Positions 43,801 to 52,999 of a stretch of DNA of 64,000 bases are shown in pieces. Positions within the stretch are counted from its first letter, which is position 1. Each line of letters begins with the position of its first letter. Source of the stretch: Homoserinibacter sp. GY 40078 (lineage in GTDB: Bacteria; Actinomycetota; Actinomycetes; Actinomycetales; Microbacteriaceae); assembly GCF_008017545.1 (NCBI RefSeq), contig NZ_VRTZ01000002.1:806001-870000 (forward strand), written 5' to 3'. The notes below the pieces were generated by a model, which saw nothing but the letters and a program-made list of their open reading frames with translations, did not search any database and was not told the origin of the DNA. The translations under genes were made by a program, and so were the position numbers.

Positions 43801-44378
43801 TGGTCCATGAGCTCGACGAAGAAGTTGTCCTTGCCGAAGATGTCGCGGAACTCCGCGGCCGCGTCGCGCGCGGCCTCGTATTGTCCGAGGCGCAGACGCG
43901 TCTGCACCTCGCCCGACGGACAGCCGGTCGTCGCGATGATGCCCTTCGCGTAGGTCTGCAGCAGCTCGCGATCCATGCGCGGCTTGAAGTAGTAGCCCTC
44001 GATCGACGCGAGGCTCGAGAGGCGGAACAGGTTGTGCATGCCCGCCGTGTTCTCGGCCCACATCGTCATGTGGGTGTAGGCGCCGGCACCCGAGACGTCG
44101 TCCTCTCCCCCGTTGCCCCAGCGCACCCGCGTCTTGTCGGTGCGGTGGGTGCCGGGCGTGAGGTAGGCCTCCGTGCCGATGATGGGCTTGACGCCCGCAC
44201 CGCGGGCCTGCGACCAGAAGTCGAACGAGCCGAAGTTGTTGCCGTGGTCGGTCACCGCGATCGCTGGCATGCCCTGCTCGGAGACCGCCTTCATGAGGTC
44301 GCTCACGCGGGCGGCACCGTCGAGCATGCTGTACTCGCTGTGCACGTGCAGGTGCACGAAGGAATCGCTGCTCGTCAC
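40866..44378 (-). CDS. dnaE: DNA polymerase III alpha subunit
   Basis: 1170 residues. The N-terminal PHP domain begins FVHLHVHSEYSMLDGAARV. The polymerase palm has PDFDVDFDERRRGEV (about residue 410), holding catalytic Asp residues, and GPGRGSGAGSMAAYAM. The fingers region includes GVFQLDGGPMRSLLR. The C-terminal OB fold (VTVAGLLTSVQHRTA ... GEVQVMFLGKTYQEFA) ends the protein. This is the main replicative polymerase (DnaE1 type), as its length and domain order show. The GTG start at 44378 has GGAG five bases upstream. It is last in the series that starts with the division genes. Confidence 0.96.
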   Translation of the reverse strand: MTSSDSFVHLHVHSEYSMLDGAARVSDLMKAVSEQGMPAIAVTDHGNNFGSFDFWSQARGAGVKPIIGTEAYLTPGTHRTDKTRVRWGNGGEDDVSGAGAYTHMTMWAENTAGMHNLFRLSSLASIEGYYFKPRMDRELLQTYAKGIIATTGCPSGEVQTRLRLGQYEAARDAAAEFRDIFGKDNFFVELMDHGLGIEKRVMSDLIRLSKDLGLPLVATNDLHYTHAHDASAHEILLCVQSGSTLEDPNRFKFDSQDFYLKTPQQMRDLFRDHPDACDNTLLIAERCEVEFNTGANYMPRYPVPAGETEETWFIKEVERGLHDRYPTGIPDEVRKQAEYEVGVITQMGFPGYFLVVADFINWSKDNGIRVGPGRGSGAGSMAAYAMKITDLDPLQHGLIFERFLNPDRVSMPDFDVDFDERRRGEVIRYVTDKYGEERVAQIVTYGTIKAKQALKDSGRVLGFPFSMGEKLTKAMPPAIMGKDIPLGGIVDSSHDRYKEAGDFRALLESDPEARTVFETARGLEGLKRQWGVHAAGVIMSSEPLIDIIPIMKREQDGQIVTQFDYPAAEALGLIKMDFLGLRNLTIIDDALDNIEANRGFRPVLEELALDDPAAYDLLARGDTLGVFQLDGGPMRSLLRLMKPDNFEDISAVIALYRPGPMGANSHTNYALRKNGQQDIIPIHPELEEPLRDILDTSYGLIIYQEQVMAIAQRVAGFTLGQADILRRAMGKKKKSELDKQYEGFSAGMRENGFSETAVKTLWDILLPFSDYAFNKAHSAAYGVLSYWTAYLKAHYPAEYMAALLTSVGDARDKLAMYLNECRRMGIKVLPPDVNESIGFFAAVGDDIRFGLGAVRNVGFGVVDQIRAAREEKGAFTTFHDFLRKVPLGALNKRTIESLVKAGAFDEMGASRRALIEIHEEAVESAVSVKRNEANGQVGFDFESLWDEPEAVDHVPTRPEWAKKDKLAFEREMLGLYVSDHPLAGLEVLLAKHASVGIAELLTSETIQDGETVTVAGLLTSVQHRTARASGNPYGVVALEDFGGEVQVMFLGKTYQEFAPGLLPDQVVVVRARVSQRDDGVALHAASMFVPDTGTSLGSGPLVIQVAENRATTEVVEALGDVLIRHRGDNEVRLRLVRGDTARLFEIPFPVSVTADLYGELKSLLGPNCVV

Positions 44379-44407
44379 GCCTTCTCCGTCGGGGTCCGGC
44401 TTCCAGA

Positions 44408-45325
44408 CTAATCGCCGCGGAGGACGTCGAGGGCCTGCTGGAGGTCGTCGGGATAGCGTGTCTCGAATTGCACGTATTCGAGGCTCGCCGGATGCCGGAA
44501 TCCGAGCTTCACGGCGTGCAGCCACTGGCGTTCGAGGCCGACGCGCTGCGCCAGCACGGGGTCAGCGCCGTACAACAGATCGCCCACGCAGGGGTGCCGC
44601 TGGGCGGCCATGTGAACGCGGATCTGGTGGGTGCGCCCGGTCTCCAGGTGGATCTCGAGCAACGTTGCACGCGGCATCGCCTCGAGCGTGTCGTAGTGCG
44701 TCACCGCGTGCTTGCCATCGGCCGTGACGGCGAACTTCCAGCTCGAGGAGGGATGACGGCCGACGGGCGCATCGATCGTGCCCGAGAACGGATCCGGATG
44801 CCCTTGGACGGCCGCGTGATAGATCTTGTCGACCTCGCGGTCGTGGAAGGCGCGCTTGAGCGCGCTGTAGGCGCGCTCGCTCTTGGCGACGACCATGAGC
44901 CCGCTCGTGCCGACATCGAGACGGTGCACGATGCCCGCGCGTTCGGCCGCGCCCGACGTTGCGACGCGGTAGCCCGCGCCGGCGAGGGCGCCCAGCACGG
45001 TCGGGCCGTCCCATCCGGTCGCCGGGTGGGCCGCGACACCGACCGGCTTGTCGATCACGATGATGTCGTCGTCGTCGTGGACGACGGCGAATCCCGGGAC
45101 GCGCTGCGGCACGATCGTCGGCTCGAGCCGCGGCGCCCACTCGACCTCGAGCCAGCCCGGGCGCATCCGATCCGACTTCTGGAGCACGCTGCCGTCGAGT
45201 CGCGCGCCCCCCGCCTCCAGCACCTCCGCGGCGAAGGTTCGCGAGAAGCCGAGCAGGCGCGCGAGCGCGGCGTCGGCGCGGTCTCCGACGAGTCCGTCGG
45301 GAACCGGCATGGCGCGGCTCTCCAT
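44408..45325 (-). CDS. rluD: RluA-family 23S rRNA pseudouridine synthase
   Basis: 305 residues. An S4-like RNA-binding N terminus ([26 protein letters not shown]) is followed by the catalytic domain with [16 protein letters not shown], the active-site Asp in [18 protein letters not shown], and [19 protein letters not shown]. The order lspA-rluD places it with the RluD-like group, although the exact rRNA position modified cannot be read from sequence. Its ATG overlaps the lspA stop (TGATG). Confidence 0.93.
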   Translation of the reverse strand: MESRAMPVPDGLVGDRADAALARLLGFSRTFAAEVLEAGGARLDGSVLQKSDRMRPGWLEVEWAPRLEPTIVPQRVPGFAVVHDDDDIIVIDKPVGVAAHPATGWDGPTVLGALAGAGYRVATSGAAERAGIVHRLDVGTSGLMVVAKSERAYSALKRAFHDREVDKIYHAAVQGHPDPFSGTIDAPVGRHPSSSWKFAVTADGKHAVTHYDTLEAMPRATLLEIHLETGRTHQIRVHMAAQRHPCVGDLLYGADPVLAQRVGLERQWLHAVKLGFRHPASLEYVQFETRYPDDLQQALDVLRGD

Positions 45326-45927
45326 CAGGGGTTCGTCGGCCGCTCGCCCGGCCCGTCCGAGGCATCAGTCGCGACGGCCGGTTCGTCGTCGGAGTGACGG
45401 CGACCGTCGAGACCGACACCGCGCAGCGTCAGCAGCAGGAAGAGACCCATCGCGCTCACGATGCCGACATCCGCGAGATTGAAGATGGCCGGGAAGCCCC
45501 AGATCTGGATGAAATCGACCACGTGGCCGACGCCGAAGCCCGGCTCTCGGAACAGCCGGTCCGTCACATTGCCGAGCGCTCCCCCGAGCAGGAGTCCGAG
45601 CATCACGGCCCAGGCAGTCGAGTGGATTCTGCGCGCGAACAACACGATCACGACGATCACGCCGAGCGCGACGATCGACAGGATCCAGGTGAACCCGCTC
45701 GCGAGCGAGAACGCGGCTCCCGAGTTGCGCACCGAGTTGAGCTGCAGCACCGGGCCGAGCACGGAGATCACCTCGCCGATCTCCATGCGCGTCACGACCA
45801 GGTACTTCGCCGCCTGATCGAGCAGATACACACCCGCAGCCACCGCCGCCAGCAAGAGGAGGGCGCGCACGCTCACACGTGCGCGCCCTCCTGCCTGCGG
45901 CGCGGGCTGCGGCTCAGTTGCCGCCAA
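45325..45927 (-). CDS. lspA: Lipoprotein signal peptidase
   Basis: 200 residues with four membrane helices. The catalytic Asp pair lies in GNVTDRLF and [22 protein letters not shown] is the other conserved block. It cleaves lipoprotein signal peptides before the diacylated Cys, the step before Lnt acts. The N terminus (~20 residues) and the acidic C-terminal tail (~30 residues) are not conserved. The start lies inside the divIVA 3' end, a 14-base overlap. Confidence 0.95.
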   Translation of the reverse strand: MAATEPQPAPQAGGRARVSVRALLLLAAVAAGVYLLDQAAKYLVVTRMEIGEVISVLGPVLQLNSVRNSGAAFSLASGFTWILSIVALGVIVVIVLFARRIHSTAWAVMLGLLLGGALGNVTDRLFREPGFGVGHVVDFIQIWGFPAIFNLADVGIVSAMGLFLLLTLRGVGLDGRRHSDDEPAVATDASDGPGERPTNP

Positions 45928-46831
45928 GGCCCGGGTTGTCGGTGCGGGGCGCGTACGAGGGGTACTCGGACTGCGGAGGCTCGCTCTGCTGCGCCGGGTA
46001 CTCGGGGCTCACCTGCGGAGCCGGGAACGCAGCGTAGGCCGGGGGCGACGAGGGGCTCGACGCCTGTCCGTAGGGGTCGGGGGCCGGGTACTCGGGTGCC
46101 GACGAGCCGTACTGCGGGCCGGAGGAGCTGTAGGCCGGAGCCGCCTCAGCAGGAGCCGGCTGGTCGCCGTACACGGGCGCCGAGGATCCGACAGCGGGCG
46201 TCTCGGCCGCCTCCGGAGTCGAGATCGGCGCGGAGGCGTCGAGCTCGTGCAGCTGGCTCTCGATGTAGCCGCGAAGCTGCTCGCGGTACTCCGACTCGAA
46301 GATGCGCAGCTCCTCGACTCGACGCTCGAGACCCTGGCGCTCCTGATCGAGGCTCTCGATGCGGGTCCGCTGCTGCGTCTCGGCATCCGAGACGATGCGC
46401 GCCGCGGTCGCGTGGCCCTCCGCGATGAGCTGATCGCGCTTCTCCATGCCCTCGCGCACGTGCTCCTCGTGGAGACGACGCGCGAGCTGCAGGAGGTTGT
46501 TGGTGTTGGTCTGGTCGATCGCACCGGCGTCCTGCGCACCGTACTCCGGAGCCGCAGAAGGCGCGGGAACGGGAGCGGCCGAGACGGGCGGGGCGGCCGG
46601 AACCGGCGCAGGCGCCGCGACGGGAGCCTGGCTCGCCGAGCGCTGCAGCTCGCTGATGCGCGCGTCCGAGGCGACGAGACGCTGGCGCAGCTCCTCGTTC
46701 TCCTGATTCAGGCGGCGCAACTCGACGACGACCTCGTCGAGGAAGTCATCGACCTCGTCCTGGTCGTACCCCTCACGGAACTTCGTGGGATTGAAACGCT
46801 TGTTGACGACGTCTTCCGGCGTCAGGGCCAT
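45914..46831 (-). CDS. divIVA: DivIVA/Wag31 polar growth and division protein
   Basis: 305 residues. The N-terminal lipid-binding DivIVA domain has NKRFNPTKFREGYDQDEVDDFLDEVVVELRRL. A Pro/Ala linker (residues ~75-115) separates it from a long coiled coil (~125-225: LLQLARRLHEEH ... LEELRIFESEYREQL). The C-terminal ~80 residues are Pro/Ser/Tyr/Gln-rich and probably disordered. In Actinobacteria this protein marks the poles and septa and recruits wall synthesis. GAGGTG lies before the ATG at 46831. Confidence 0.95.
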   Translation of the reverse strand: MALTPEDVVNKRFNPTKFREGYDQDEVDDFLDEVVVELRRLNQENEELRQRLVASDARISELQRSASQAPVAAPAPVPAAPPVSAAPVPAPSAAPEYGAQDAGAIDQTNTNNLLQLARRLHEEHVREGMEKRDQLIAEGHATAARIVSDAETQQRTRIESLDQERQGLERRVEELRIFESEYREQLRGYIESQLHELDASAPISTPEAAETPAVGSSAPVYGDQPAPAEAAPAYSSSGPQYGSSAPEYPAPDPYGQASSPSSPPAYAAFPAPQVSPEYPAQQSEPPQSEYPSYAPRTDNPGLGGN

Positions 46832-46943
46832 GACCGCACCTCGATTGCTTTGCTCATCCGGTTCAGCGAATCCTCCCACCGTAGCAAGCTTCAGCCACGA
46901 GTCGAAGGTGCGCCGGTGACCAGATTACATCCGCGGAACGCAC

Positions 46944-46994
46944 TCGACCCCGGCCTCCGCGATCCGGATGTGGATGCGCGGAAACCGGGGTCGA
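46944..46994. terminator. Large stem-loop between sepF and divIVA
   Basis: Perfect ten-base outer arms TCGACCCCGG (46944-46953) and CCGGGGTCGA (46985-46994). A second stem CCGCG/CGCGG (46957-46961, 46977-46981) and a third ATCC/GGAT (46962-46965, 46972-46975) stack inside. It begins 14 bases after the sepF stop. A terminator or RNA-processing signal is likely, though no T-run follows. Confidence 0.55.
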
Positions 46995-47007
46995 AGACGC
47001 GTAACTC

Positions 47008-47478
47008 TCAGCTCGTGAAGAAGCCCGCGTCGACGTCGGTTTCGGCCTCTGCCTGCTCGCCGCTGACCGCGACATGCTCGGGCGAGAGCAGGAAGACCTT
47101 GCTCGTCACGCGCTCGATCTTGCCGTACAGACCCATCGACAGGCCGCTCGCGAAATCGATGAGACGGCGGGCCTCGGGCTCGCTCATCTGCGACAGGTTG
47201 ATGATCACGGGCACTCCCTCGCGGAAGCTCTCGGCGATCGTCTGGGCGTCCTTGTAGTGGCGCGGGTGGACCGTGAGGATCTCGCTCATCGCTGCCGGCG
47301 CGGGGGCCGGGGCGGCCGCACGACGCAGCGGCGTCACCGGGGCCGGACGGGACGGCGCAGGAGCGCTCGCGGCGGCGGGCGTGTGAGTGTGCGCGTGGGT
47401 CGCCTCAGGCGCGACGTCGTCGTACTCCTCGTCGGCCAGGCCGAGGTAGACCATCGTCTTGCGCAGCGGGTTCGCCAT
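47008..47478 (-). CDS. sepF: Cell division protein SepF
   Basis: 156 residues. The N-terminal amphipathic helix ([16 protein letters not shown]) can bind membrane. A His/Ala/Pro linker follows, then the SepF core (~75-150: [58 protein letters not shown]). SepF anchors FtsZ at the septum, which matters because no ftsA is present here. GGAGG lies six bases before the ATG. Confidence 0.95.
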   Translation of the reverse strand: MANPLRKTMVYLGLADEEYDDVAPEATHAHTHTPAAASAPAPSRPAPVTPLRRAAAPAPAPAAMSEILTVHPRHYKDAQTIAESFREGVPVIINLSQMSEPEARRLIDFASGLSMGLYGKIERVTSKVFLLSPEHVAVSGEQAEAETDVDAGFFTS

Positions 47479-47512
47479 GTCATCCTCCGGATCTCGTGGT
47501 TCTGCCCCGAGA

Positions 47513-48196
47513 TTAACCGGCGTCGGGCCGCTTTCCCGTGATTGCCGTGCCGATGCGCAGGTGTGTCGCGCCCTCGCGGATCGCGACCGCGTAGTCGCCC
47601 GACATGCCCGCCGAGATCCGGTCGGCATCCGGAGCGAGCGAGCGAATCCGCTCGGACACCTCTCGCAAGCGCGCGAACGCCGGAGCGGGATCCTCCCCGA
47701 GCGGCGCGACGGCCATGACCCCGGCGAGGCGGATGCCGGGGGCGGCGAGGACGCGGTCGGCGAGGCGCTCGGCATCCGCCGGATCCGCGCCGCCACGACC
47801 GGGGCTACCGGACAGGTCGATCTGCAGGAAGCCCTCGATCTCGCGCCCGTCGTCCGATGCGATCGCGTCGATCACCGACGGCCGATCGAGGGAGTGTACG
47901 GCGTGGGCGTAGGCGCGTACCGCGCGGGCCTTGTTGCTCTGCAGCTGGCCCACGAAGTGCCAGCGAACGTCGAGATCGGAGGTCTCTGCGGCCTTCGCCT
48001 GAGCCTCCTGGTGGCGGTTCTCTCCGACGTCGCGCACTCCGAGCTCAGCAAGGTCGCGCACGAGCGCCGCCGGGTGGAACTTCGTGACGACGATCCGCGT
48101 CACCTCCGCGGGGTCGCGGCCCGCGGCGCGCGCGGCATCCGCGATCCCGGCATCGACCTGGGCGAGTCGGGCGGCGAGATCCGGGTCGGACGGCAC
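47513..48196 (-). CDS. YggS-family PLP-binding protein (PLPBP)
   Basis: 227 residues with GTG start directly after the ftsZ stop. The PLP lysine lies in [46 protein letters not shown] and [24 protein letters not shown] are conserved. These proteins manage pyridoxal phosphate supply and have no known catalytic reaction. The position ftsZ-yggS-sepF is the usual one in Gram-positive division clusters. Confidence 0.93.
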   Translation of the reverse strand: MPSDPDLAARLAQVDAGIADAARAAGRDPAEVTRIVVTKFHPAALVRDLAELGVRDVGENRHQEAQAKAAETSDLDVRWHFVGQLQSNKARAVRAYAHAVHSLDRPSVIDAIASDDGREIEGFLQIDLSGSPGRGGADPADAERLADRVLAAPGIRLAGVMAVAPLGEDPAPAFARLREVSERIRSLAPDADRISAGMSGDYAVAIREGATHLRIGTAITGKRPDAG

Positions 48197-49345
48197 TTAC
48201 TTCAGGAAGTCGGGGATGTCGAGATCCGCGTCGTCTTCGAGGTCGTCGAGCGCGGAGACCACGGGGACCTCGGGCTCTCGCGCCCATCCCTCGGAGATCG
48301 CCTCGGTCTCGCCGTCGGCCGCGACAACACCCACCGACACGGGGACCGGCGCCTCGACGAAGCTGCTGCGCCGCTCCTGCGAGGGACGGCTCGTGGGCTC
48401 GCCTCCGTCGAAGCCCGCCGCGATCACGGTCACCCGCACCTCGTCGCCGAGCGTGTCGTCGATGACGGCGCCGAAGATGATGTTCGCCTCCGGGTGCACA
48501 GCCTCTTGCACGAGCCGGGCCGCGTCGTTGATCTCGAAGATGCCGAGGTTCGAGCCACCCTGGATCGAGAGCAGTACGCCGTGCGCTCCGTCGATGGATG
48601 CCTCGAGCAGCGGCGACGCGACGGCGAGCTCCGCAGCCTTGATCGCACGGTCGGCTCCCCGACTCGCTCCGATACCCATGAGGGCCGAGCCGGCCCCCTG
48701 CATGACCGACTTCACGTCGGCGAAGTCGAGGTTGATGAGCCCGGGGGTCGTGATGAGGTCGGTGATGCCCTGGACACCGGCGAGGAGCACCTGGTCGGCG
48801 GTCGAGAAGGCTTCGAGCATGCTGATGCCGCGGTCGCTGATCTCGAGGAGGCGGTCGTTCGGCACGACGATGAGCGTGTCGACCTCGTTCTTGAGTGTCG
48901 AGACCCCGAGCTCGGCCTGCGCCTGACGGCGCTTGCCCTCGAACCCGAAGGGCTTCGTCACGACACCGATCGTGAGGGCGCCGATCGACTTGGCGATCCG
49001 TGCCACGACCGGGGCACCGCCCGTGCCGGTGCCGCCTCCCTCTCCCGCGGTCACGAAGACCATGTCGGCACCCGCGAGGGCCTCTTCGATCTCTTCCGCG
49101 TGGTCCTCGGCGGCACGGCGACCCACCTCGGGGTCGGCGCCCGCGCCGAGTCCGCGGGTGAGCTCGCGCCCGACGTCGAGCTTGACGTCCGCGTCGCTCA
49201 TGAGGAGCGCCTGCGCGTCGGTGTTGATGGCGATGAACTCGACTCCGCGGAGGCCGAGCTCGATCATGCGGTTCACCGCGTTCACGCCACCGCCGCCGAT
49301 GCCGACCACCTTGATCACGGCGAGGTAGTTCTGGTTCGATGTCAC
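48197..49345 (-). CDS. ftsZ: Cell division GTPase FtsZ
   Basis: 382 residues. The GTP-binding core has [14 protein letters not shown], the tubulin signature [12 protein letters not shown] (~residue 105), [12 protein letters not shown] and the T7 loop [14 protein letters not shown]. The C-terminal linker is only ~60 residues and ends DLDIPDFLK, the conserved tail bound by SepF and FtsW. GTG start at 49345 with GGAGG six bases upstream. A 139-base gap with hairpins separates it from ftsQ, so it probably has its own promoter. Confidence 0.97.
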   Translation of the reverse strand: MTSNQNYLAVIKVVGIGGGGVNAVNRMIELGLRGVEFIAINTDAQALLMSDADVKLDVGRELTRGLGAGADPEVGRRAAEDHAEEIEEALAGADMVFVTAGEGGGTGTGGAPVVARIAKSIGALTIGVVTKPFGFEGKRRQAQAELGVSTLKNEVDTLIVVPNDRLLEISDRGISMLEAFSTADQVLLAGVQGITDLITTPGLINLDFADVKSVMQGAGSALMGIGASRGADRAIKAAELAVASPLLEASIDGAHGVLLSIQGGSNLGIFEINDAARLVQEAVHPEANIIFGAVIDDTLGDEVRVTVIAAGFDGGEPTSRPSQERRSSFVEAPVPVSVGVVAADGETEAISEGWAREPEVPVVSALDDLEDDADLDIPDFLK

Positions 49346-49415
49346 GTCGGGCCTCCAGGAGCGAAACCTTCAACCTCTACTTGAGGTCTAGAGTCTTTCT
49401 CAGTACTCTGATGTG

Positions 49416-49438
49416 CCTCACGGTAAGCGTGCGTGAGG
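49416..49438. promoter_or_regulatory. Stem-loop in the ftsQ-ftsZ gap (proximal to ftsZ)
   Basis: Perfect seven-base arms CCTCACG/CGTGAGG with a nine-base loop. It lies 71-93 bases upstream of the ftsZ start. An attenuator or processing site is conceivable. Confidence 0.4.
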
Positions 49439-49449
49439 GTCCCGATGGC

Positions 49450-49470
49450 CGCGACACCCCGCGTGTCGCG
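49450..49470. terminator. Stem-loop after ftsQ
   Basis: Perfect eight-base arms CGCGACAC/GTGTCGCG with loop CCCGC, 15 bases after the ftsQ stop on the minus strand. It probably ends or dampens the long mraZ-ftsQ transcript before ftsZ. There is no T-run. Confidence 0.5.
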
Positions 49471-49484
49471 AAACGAAGCGACAC

Positions 49485-50480
49485 TCAGCGTGAGCGGAAG
49501 ACCGCCGTGCCCGGTGCGGAGACGTCATACTCCCCCGGGCCGCTGCCCCCGTGGATCTTGATCAGCGCAGCGAGCACGCGGCCCTTGTGCTCAGAGCTCT
49601 CCGCGCCACCCCAGACCACCGTCTGCTTCGACTTCGCGAGCGTGAGAGTGACGTCGTCGCGCGTCGATGCCGTCACCTGGGTGACCTTCTCGCGCACACT
49701 GTCGGGCAACGCCAAGATCACCTGCGCAGCCGAGGCGAAGGCGGCCGAGGTGACGTCATCGTCGGGAACCTTGACGACCGGCATGCCCGACGCCTTCTTC
49801 GGCGTGTTCTGGATCACCACACCCGCCGCATCCACCAGATCGAACGACCCGTCGGCGCGGGCGATCGTGCCGAGCGGGGTGCGCTCGGTGACCTCCACGA
49901 GCAGCGTGCCCGGGGGCAGCAGCTCGATCGAGTAGCTGCGGATGAGCGTGAACTTGCCGAGCTCGTCGCGGATCCGCCCCTCGTCGAGCAGCGCGAGCGG
50001 AACCCCCATCTGCCCGTCGATCGCGTCGACGAGCTGAGCGGGATCGAGCCGCGATGTGCCCTCGATCTGAATGTCGCGCAGTGCCAGCAGCGGCGAGTAG
50101 ACCGCGCCGAAGCTCAGCCCGACGAGCATCGCGACGAGACCGAGCCCCGTCGCCCACGCGACGCGTCTCCGCCGTGCGCGACGGGTGAAGCGGCTCATCT
50201 CACGGCGCTCCTGCCGCCGACGGGCCCGTTGCGCGGCACGCAGCTCCGCCGCCGCCGTGCGGTCAGCCGACGGGCGCGGCGGGCGTGGCGCGCGCGCGGG
50301 GCGGGCCTTCGGCGGGGTCTCGGGGGTCGCCGTACGCGTGGGGGCCGCCGATGCCGACGGCCGCGCGGGCGCGGGTGCGCCGGAACGATGGGGGGCGCCC
50401 GCGACGCGCGGGGTTCGGCGAGTGCGCGGCTCCTCCGCCTTCTCGGCGGCGGGCGGGTCGAAACCCTCGGGCCGTCTCAC
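49485..50480 (-). CDS. ftsQ: Cell division protein FtsQ
   Basis: 331 residues with GTG start. A cytoplasmic N terminus of ~110 residues is very rich in Pro, Ala and Arg. One membrane helix follows (~111-130: VAWATGLGLVAMLVGLSFGAVY), then the POTRA domain (LALRDIQIEGTSRLDPAQLVDAID) and the FtsQ/DivIB domain (LIRSYSIELLPPGTLLVEVTERTPLG). It is a bitopic divisome protein that works with FtsL. It lies ten bases after murC. Confidence 0.92.
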   Translation of the reverse strand: MRRPEGFDPPAAEKAEEPRTRRTPRVAGAPHRSGAPAPARPSASAAPTRTATPETPPKARPARAPRPPRPSADRTAAAELRAAQRARRRQERREMSRFTRRARRRRVAWATGLGLVAMLVGLSFGAVYSPLLALRDIQIEGTSRLDPAQLVDAIDGQMGVPLALLDEGRIRDELGKFTLIRSYSIELLPPGTLLVEVTERTPLGTIARADGSFDLVDAAGVVIQNTPKKASGMPVVKVPDDDVTSAAFASAAQVILALPDSVREKVTQVTASTRDDVTLTLAKSKQTVVWGGAESSEHKGRVLAALIKIHGGSGPGEYDVSAPGTAVFRSR

Positions 50481-50490
50481 CGGCGCCCCG

Positions 50491-51888
50491 TCACACCTGC
50501 TCCGCGCCGAGCGCGTCGAGCACCTGCGGGATGATCCGGTAGACGTCGCCGCAGCTGAGCGTCATGACGAGGTCACCGGGCTGCGCGATCTCGGCCACCC
50601 GATCCGCCGCAGCCTGCCAGTCGGGCAGGAAGTCGACACCCGACGGATCCGCGAAACGGTCGGCGACGAGGGCGCCCGTGACGCCCGGCTCCGGATCCTC
50701 CCGGGCGCCGAACACGTCGAGCACGACTGTGTGATCGGCGAGCCTCTCGTACACCTCGGCGAACTGACCCGCCATCATCCGGGTCCGGCTGTAGAGGTGC
50801 GGCTGATGGATCGCGATGACGCGACCCGTTCCCACCACGGAGCGCGCCGTGCGCAGCGCCGCCTCGACCTCGGTCGGATGGTGCGCGTAGTCGTCGTAGA
50901 CCCGAACACCGCGCACCTCGCCGTGCAGCTCGAAGCGGCGACCCGTGCCCTCGAAGACCTCGAGTCCCGCGACGATCCGCTCGGGCTCGAACCCCAACTC
51001 GGCGAGCACCGCGAAGGCCCCCGCCGCGTTCACCGCGTTGTGCGGCCCCGGCACGGCGAGCCTCACCGGCAGATCACGCCCACCAGCGCGGATCGTGAAG
51101 GCGACGGGGCCGTCGGCGACGACATCACGCACCTGCACGTCGGCGGTGTCCGCGAACCCGAAGGTGACGACGCGCTTGCCATCGAGGCGCGCGGTCACCG
51201 CGAGAGTCCCGGGGTCATCGCTCGAGGCCACGACGAACTCCGTCGCCTCCTGGGCGAAGCGCACGAAGGCGTCCTCGAACGCCTCCTGGCTTCCGTAGTG
51301 GTCGAGGTGATCGGCGTCGACGTTCGTGATGAGGGCGACCGCCGTGTCGTAGAGCAGGAACGAGCCATCGGACTCGTCGGCCTCGACGACGAACAGATCG
51401 CCCGAGCCGTAGCCCGAGCTGCGGCCGTAGCCCGAGATCACTCCGCCGTTGACGAAGCCGGGGTCGGCGCCGAGCTCACGAAGTGCGGTGACGATCATCC
51501 CCGTCGAGGTCGTCTTGCCGTGAGCACCCGCGACCGAGACGAGCCGGTGCGAGCGGATGAGCCAGTTGAGCGCCTGCGAGCGGTGCAGCACCGGGATGCC
51601 GGTTTCGAGTGCCCTCTGGTACTCCGGGTTGTCCTGCCACAGCGCGCCCGTCACAACGAGCGTGTCGGCATCGCCGACGTTCGCCGCGTCGTGTCCGATC
51701 GACACGGTCGCACCGGCTGCGCGCAGCTCCGCCACAGTCGCCGAGTCGCGCACGTCCGACCCCGTCACGCGGTGGCCGGCGTCGAGGAGCAGGCGGGCGA
51801 TGCCGCTCATGCCCGAGCCGCCGATGCCTACGAAGTGCACCGCCCCGAGCTCGTCGGGAAGCTCCTGGTCGAGGTCGGGTTTGATCAT
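50491..51888 (-). CDS. murC: UDP-N-acetylmuramate--L-alanine ligase
   Basis: 465 residues. The N-terminal Rossmann part has [18 protein letters not shown]. The ATP loop is [24 protein letters not shown] and [14 protein letters not shown] are MurC-specific. It adds L-Ala to UDP-MurNAc, the first step of the stem peptide. Start at ATG 51888, ten bases after murG. The Shine-Dalgarno sequence is weak, so coupling to murG translation is likely. Confidence 0.96.
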   Translation of the reverse strand: MIKPDLDQELPDELGAVHFVGIGGSGMSGIARLLLDAGHRVTGSDVRDSATVAELRAAGATVSIGHDAANVGDADTLVVTGALWQDNPEYQRALETGIPVLHRSQALNWLIRSHRLVSVAGAHGKTTSTGMIVTALRELGADPGFVNGGVISGYGRSSGYGSGDLFVVEADESDGSFLLYDTAVALITNVDADHLDHYGSQEAFEDAFVRFAQEATEFVVASSDDPGTLAVTARLDGKRVVTFGFADTADVQVRDVVADGPVAFTIRAGGRDLPVRLAVPGPHNAVNAAGAFAVLAELGFEPERIVAGLEVFEGTGRRFELHGEVRGVRVYDDYAHHPTEVEAALRTARSVVGTGRVIAIHQPHLYSRTRMMAGQFAEVYERLADHTVVLDVFGAREDPEPGVTGALVADRFADPSGVDFLPDWQAAADRVAEIAQPGDLVMTLSCGDVYRIIPQVLDALGAEQV

Positions 51889-51898
51889 CCTGCCAACG

Positions 51899-52999
51899 CT
51901 ACCTCTCGCCTGAGCCGCTCGCGGGCATCGCCGCCCGAGCCTCGAGCACGAGGTCGACGAGCCGGTCTGCGCCGTCCAGTCGACCGGTCGTGAGGATGCG
52001 TGCCGCCATGTCGGCGATGAGCGCCGGGTTCTCGAGCATCCGCACGAGCGTGTCGCGCACCCACGCCTCGTCGAAGTCGGCGTCGTCGACGAGCAGCGCG
52101 CCGCCCGCGTCGACCGCATCGCGAGCATTGAACCGCTGCTCGCCGTTGCCGACCGCATACGGCACGAACACGGCCGGGATTCCGAGAGCCGAGAGCTCGC
52201 TCACGGTGGCCGAGCCGGCGCGAGAGACCGCGAGGTCGGCCGCGGCGAGGGCGAGGTCCATCCGGTCGCAGTAGGTGAGGATGCGATAGCCCGCGAGGCC
52301 CGGGTCGTCAACCGGCGAGCGGTCGCCCGTGATGTGCAGCACCTGCCAGCCTGCCGTGAGAATCGCATCGATCGCGCTCGAGACGCCCTGGTTGAGTCGC
52401 CGCGCCCCGAGCGATCCGCCTGTTACGAGCAGCGTGGGCACGCCGGGTTCGAGGCCGAACATGGTCAACGCCTCGGGTCGGGCGGTGAAGCGGTCGAGCG
52501 TCTCGATCTCGCGACGAAGGGGAAGGCCGACGATCCGCCCGCCGCGAATCCGCGTCGACGGGAAGACGGTGCCCACATACGGGGTGAGCCGCGCGCCGTA
52601 GCGGTTCGCGATCCCCGGTCGGGCGTTCGCCTCGTGGATCACGAGCGGGACGCCCTCGGCACGCGCCGCGGCATACGCCGGGGCGGCCGCGTAGCCGCCG
52701 AAGCCCACCACCGCGTCCACTCCCCGCTCGCTCAGGATGCTGCGGGTCAGGGCGACGCTCGCCCGCCACCGCCCGGGGAAGCGCAGGGCGTCGCCGTTCG
52801 GTCGACGCGGGAATGGCAGCCGCGGCACGGTGACGAGCTCGTAGCCGCGCTGCGGCACGAGGCGCGCCTCGAGGCCCTCGGCGGTGCCGAGCACGAGCAC
52901 CTCGGCATCGGGCTCACGCTCGCGGAGCCGGTCGGCTGTCGCCAGCAGCGGATTGACGTGGCCGGCGGTCCCACCCCCGGCCATGAGATAGACGGTCAC
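51899..52999 (-). CDS. murG: Lipid II synthase MurG
   Basis: 366 residues with GTG start overlapping the ftsW stop (GTGA). The membrane-binding and donor motifs are [55 protein letters not shown] and [25 protein letters not shown]. It transfers GlcNAc from UDP-GlcNAc to lipid I on the inner face of the membrane. Confidence 0.96.
   Translation of the reverse strand: MTVYLMAGGGTAGHVNPLLATADRLREREPDAEVLVLGTAEGLEARLVPQRGYELVTVPRLPFPRRPNGDALRFPGRWRASVALTRSILSERGVDAVVGFGGYAAAPAYAAARAEGVPLVIHEANARPGIANRYGARLTPYVGTVFPSTRIRGGRIVGLPLRREIETLDRFTARPEALTMFGLEPGVPTLLVTGGSLGARRLNQGVSSAIDAILTAGWQVLHITGDRSPVDDPGLAGYRILTYCDRMDLALAAADLAVSRAGSATVSELSALGIPAVFVPYAVGNGEQRFNARDAVDAGGALLVDDADFDEAWVRDTLVRMLENPALIADMAARILTTGRLDGADRLVDLVLEARAAMPASGSGER

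Noticed and set aside
40791-44411. A 1206-codon open frame on the plus strand opposite dnaE
   Set aside because: It mirrors dnaE, has Arg/His/Asp/Glu-rich low-information composition and no family motifs. Long antisense frames are expected opposite GC-rich genes.
46832-47007. A yggT or other small gene on the minus strand between sepF and divIVA
   Set aside because: The only open frames are short, Arg/Ser/Pro-rich and without a membrane segment, so they do not look like YggT.
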